NCBI GenBank assembly: GCA_027485165.1
Contig: JAIXRN010000075.1
Location: 1-64,000, forward strand
DNA length: 64,000 bases
Direction of reading: 5' to 3'
Source: Rubrivivax sp.
GTDB taxonomy: Bacteria > Pseudomonadota > Gammaproteobacteria > Burkholderiales > Burkholderiaceae_C
The stretch's first letter is position 1. Each line of letters opens with the position of its first letter. Both the position numbers and the translations under genes were made by a program. Positions 62,856 through 64,000 of this stretch are shown in pieces. The notes beneath the pieces were generated by a model. That model searched no databases. It was given only the letters and a program-made list of their open reading frames with translations, and had not been told where the DNA came from.

Positions 62856-63515
62856 TCAGCGCTTGCGGTCCTGATAGGGCAGCACTTCCTGGGCTTCGAT
62901 GCGGTAGCTGGCGGCGCCCATGTAGGAATCGGTGCGTTCGGTCTTCAGCACGCCGTGGATCCAGACGGCGTCCATCGACTTCAGGTTCTTCGCTGGGGTG
63001 CTGGGCAGCACATGGATGATCTGGTTGGCCGGCGGCGGCGGGCTGTGGATGCAGGCGCCGAAGTAAGGCACGAGCAGGAATTCCTTCAGGCCGTCCTTGC
63101 TGTCTTCCAGCGGCACCACGAAGCCCGGGATGCGCACCTTGCGGCCCACCAGGCTGGGGTTGGTGGGGGCGTTGTCCCAGACCTCGCGCAGCTGCTTCAG
63201 CATCTGCTGCGCACGCGGGTCGGCGTCGCTCAGGGCCGACAGGTTGGTACCCTTGAAGTCCTTGAACGGGTCCCAGTCGGCGGGCACCAGCGCGTCCCAG
63301 TTGACCGTGGTGAAACCGTTCACCACCGGGGCTACAGGCTTGGCGGCCGGGGCACTGGCGGCGCCCAGCGGCGGGTTCATCAGCGGCACACCTTCGGCTT
63401 GTGCGGCCGGGGCCGGGGTCTGGGCGTGGGCCTGGAAGGCCGCGCTGGCCACCAGCGCGCACAGGGCGGCGGCACGGGCCAGCAGAGCAATCGGGGCAGG
63501 GTTGCGATGGCGCAT
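62856..63515 (-). CDS. Exported DUF3299 protein
   Basis: 219 aa from MRHRNPAPIALLARAAALCALVASAAFQAHAQ (signal peptide, about 1-32). Mature DUF3299 region: WDALVPADWDPFKDFKG (about 73-89), VRIPGFVVPLEDS and LLVPYFGACIHSPPPPANQIIHV (about 147-169), then VWIHGVLKTERTDSYMGAASY. Often encoded next to an ABC permease with a lipoprotein partner; here a permease gene ends 2 bp upstream. Function unknown. Confidence 0.85.
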   Translation of the reverse strand: MRHRNPAPIALLARAAALCALVASAAFQAHAQTPAPAAQAEGVPLMNPPLGAASAPAAKPVAPVVNGFTTVNWDALVPADWDPFKDFKGTNLSALSDADPRAQQMLKQLREVWDNAPTNPSLVGRKVRIPGFVVPLEDSKDGLKEFLLVPYFGACIHSPPPPANQIIHVLPSTPAKNLKSMDAVWIHGVLKTERTDSYMGAASYRIEAQEVLPYQDRKR

Positions 63516-63517
63516 GT

Positions 63518-64000
63518 TCAGGTTCTGGGAGACAGGCCGTCGGCCAACGAAAGGCGATAAGCCCGCCAGCCCGGCACCAGGCTGGCGAGCATACCCGCGG
63601 CCAGCACGGCCCCGAACAGCCCCCATTGCGCCAGGGTCGGCGCACCGGCCTGAAGGCTGATGCCGAAGCGCTGCTGCACCCAAGGCCCAGCGGCTACCAC
63701 GGCCAGCGCGGCTACCGCCGCGCCCAGCAGCGCGCCCAGGCCCGTGATCAGGGCGCCTTCGGCCGCCAGCAGGGCCAGCACATGCCGGGGGCCGGCGCCC
63801 ACGGCGCGCAGCACGGCCAGTTCGCGCCGGCGTTCGTTCAGCCCGGCCAGCACCACGGCCACCAGCGAAGCCAGGCTGACGGCCGCCACCAGCACGCTCA
63901 TCGCCTGCAACGCCTTTTCGCCCAGGCCCACCACGGCCCACAACTCGTCCAGCGCCACGCCCGGCAGCACCGCCAGCAGGGCTTCGTCTTCGTAGTTGGC
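63518..64000 (-). CDS. FtsX-like ABC transporter permease, 3' part (5' end beyond the window)
   Basis: About 160 residues of the C-terminal end are visible. They contain the second half of an FtsX domain: SVLVAAVSLASLVAVVLAGLNERRRELAVLRAVGAGPRHV, then a helix pair (LLAAEGALITGLGALLGAAVAALAV) and a last helix before SLVPGWRAYRLSLADGL. This is MacB/LolC-type permease topology. The stop lies 2 bp before the DUF3299 gene, on the same strand, so both are probably one export unit. Confidence 0.8.
   Translation of the reverse strand, partial: ANYEDEALLAVLPGVALDELWAVVGLGEKALQAMSVLVAAVSLASLVAVVLAGLNERRRELAVLRAVGAGPRHVLALLAAEGALITGLGALLGAAVAALAVVAAGPWVQQRFGISLQAGAPTLAQWGLFGAVLAAGMLASLVPGWRAYRLSLADGLSPRT

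Overview
The window looks like a chromosomal segment of a GC-rich betaproteobacterium, most likely order Burkholderiales. The housekeeping genes use strongly GC-biased codons, with GAA preferred for glutamate, and the families are typical of that order: PuuD-type urate oxidation, gcl-hyi-glxR, TIGR02450 and RIO-kinase genes, and a LysR regulator. This is inference from gene content; no rRNA or tRNA gene was found to anchor it.

Region 1 (1-17.6 kb) is a surface-polysaccharide locus in three blocks. It opens with a decayed gmd (GDP-mannose 4,6-dehydratase) pseudogene. Next comes an AT-rich plus-strand cassette (616-8769): methyltransferase, acyltransferase 3, Wzx-like flippase, GT2, GT4, Wzy-like polymerase, GT4, with GTG/TTG starts and 4-bp overlaps. 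An IS66 transposase remnant (about 8.9-9.1 kb) separates it from a minus-strand block (two GT4 genes and a WcaF-type acetyltransferase). After a 178-aa conserved protein and a GSU2403-type nucleotidyltransferase, two tandem WcaI-like glycosyltransferases flank a possible 27-codon membrane peptide.

Region 2 (17.6-21.4 kb) is a scarred accessory stretch. It holds a DUF4143-ATPase tail, an intact Uma2 gene and several copies of its 3' end, a frameshifted ORF with weak resemblance to ADP-ribosyltransferases plus a small downstream ORF, and small genes of unknown function. It ends at a ureD with no urease genes beside it.

Region 3 (21.4-40.9 kb) is a purine-catabolism locus arranged on both strands. 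Minus strand: ureD, a VapBC-type pair, a CMP/guanine-type deaminase, Uma2, an NMT1/SsuA-type ABC transporter (permease, ATPase, binding protein), an alpha/beta-hydrolase lipoprotein, an M20 hydrolase, a UraD-AllC fusion and PuuE allantoinase. Plus strand: subtilase, UraH, PuuD, a 4-OT tautomerase, 8-oxoguanine deaminase, an acyl-CoA ligase and an exported methyltransferase-like protein. Together they cover urate to allantoate and onward (PuuD, UraH, UraD, PuuE, AllC). Xanthine dehydrogenase and the ureidoglycolate step are not in the window.

Region 4 (40.9-64 kb) is mostly core. It contains a zinc metallopeptidase with a TIGR02450 protein, a DUF938 protein, a RIO kinase overlapping a methyltransferase, Uma2, a ChaN-like lipoprotein, LysR and a chemotaxis receptor. 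The glyoxylate-to-glycerate pathway follows (gcl, hyi, glxR, an MFS transporter, MOFRL glycerate kinase), which could take the glyoxylate left by purine breakdown. The rest is AlkD, a Pro/Ala-rich membrane protein, tal-pgi-HAD phosphatase, an AI-2E-family permease, a DUF3299 protein and the 3' end of an FtsX-type permease.
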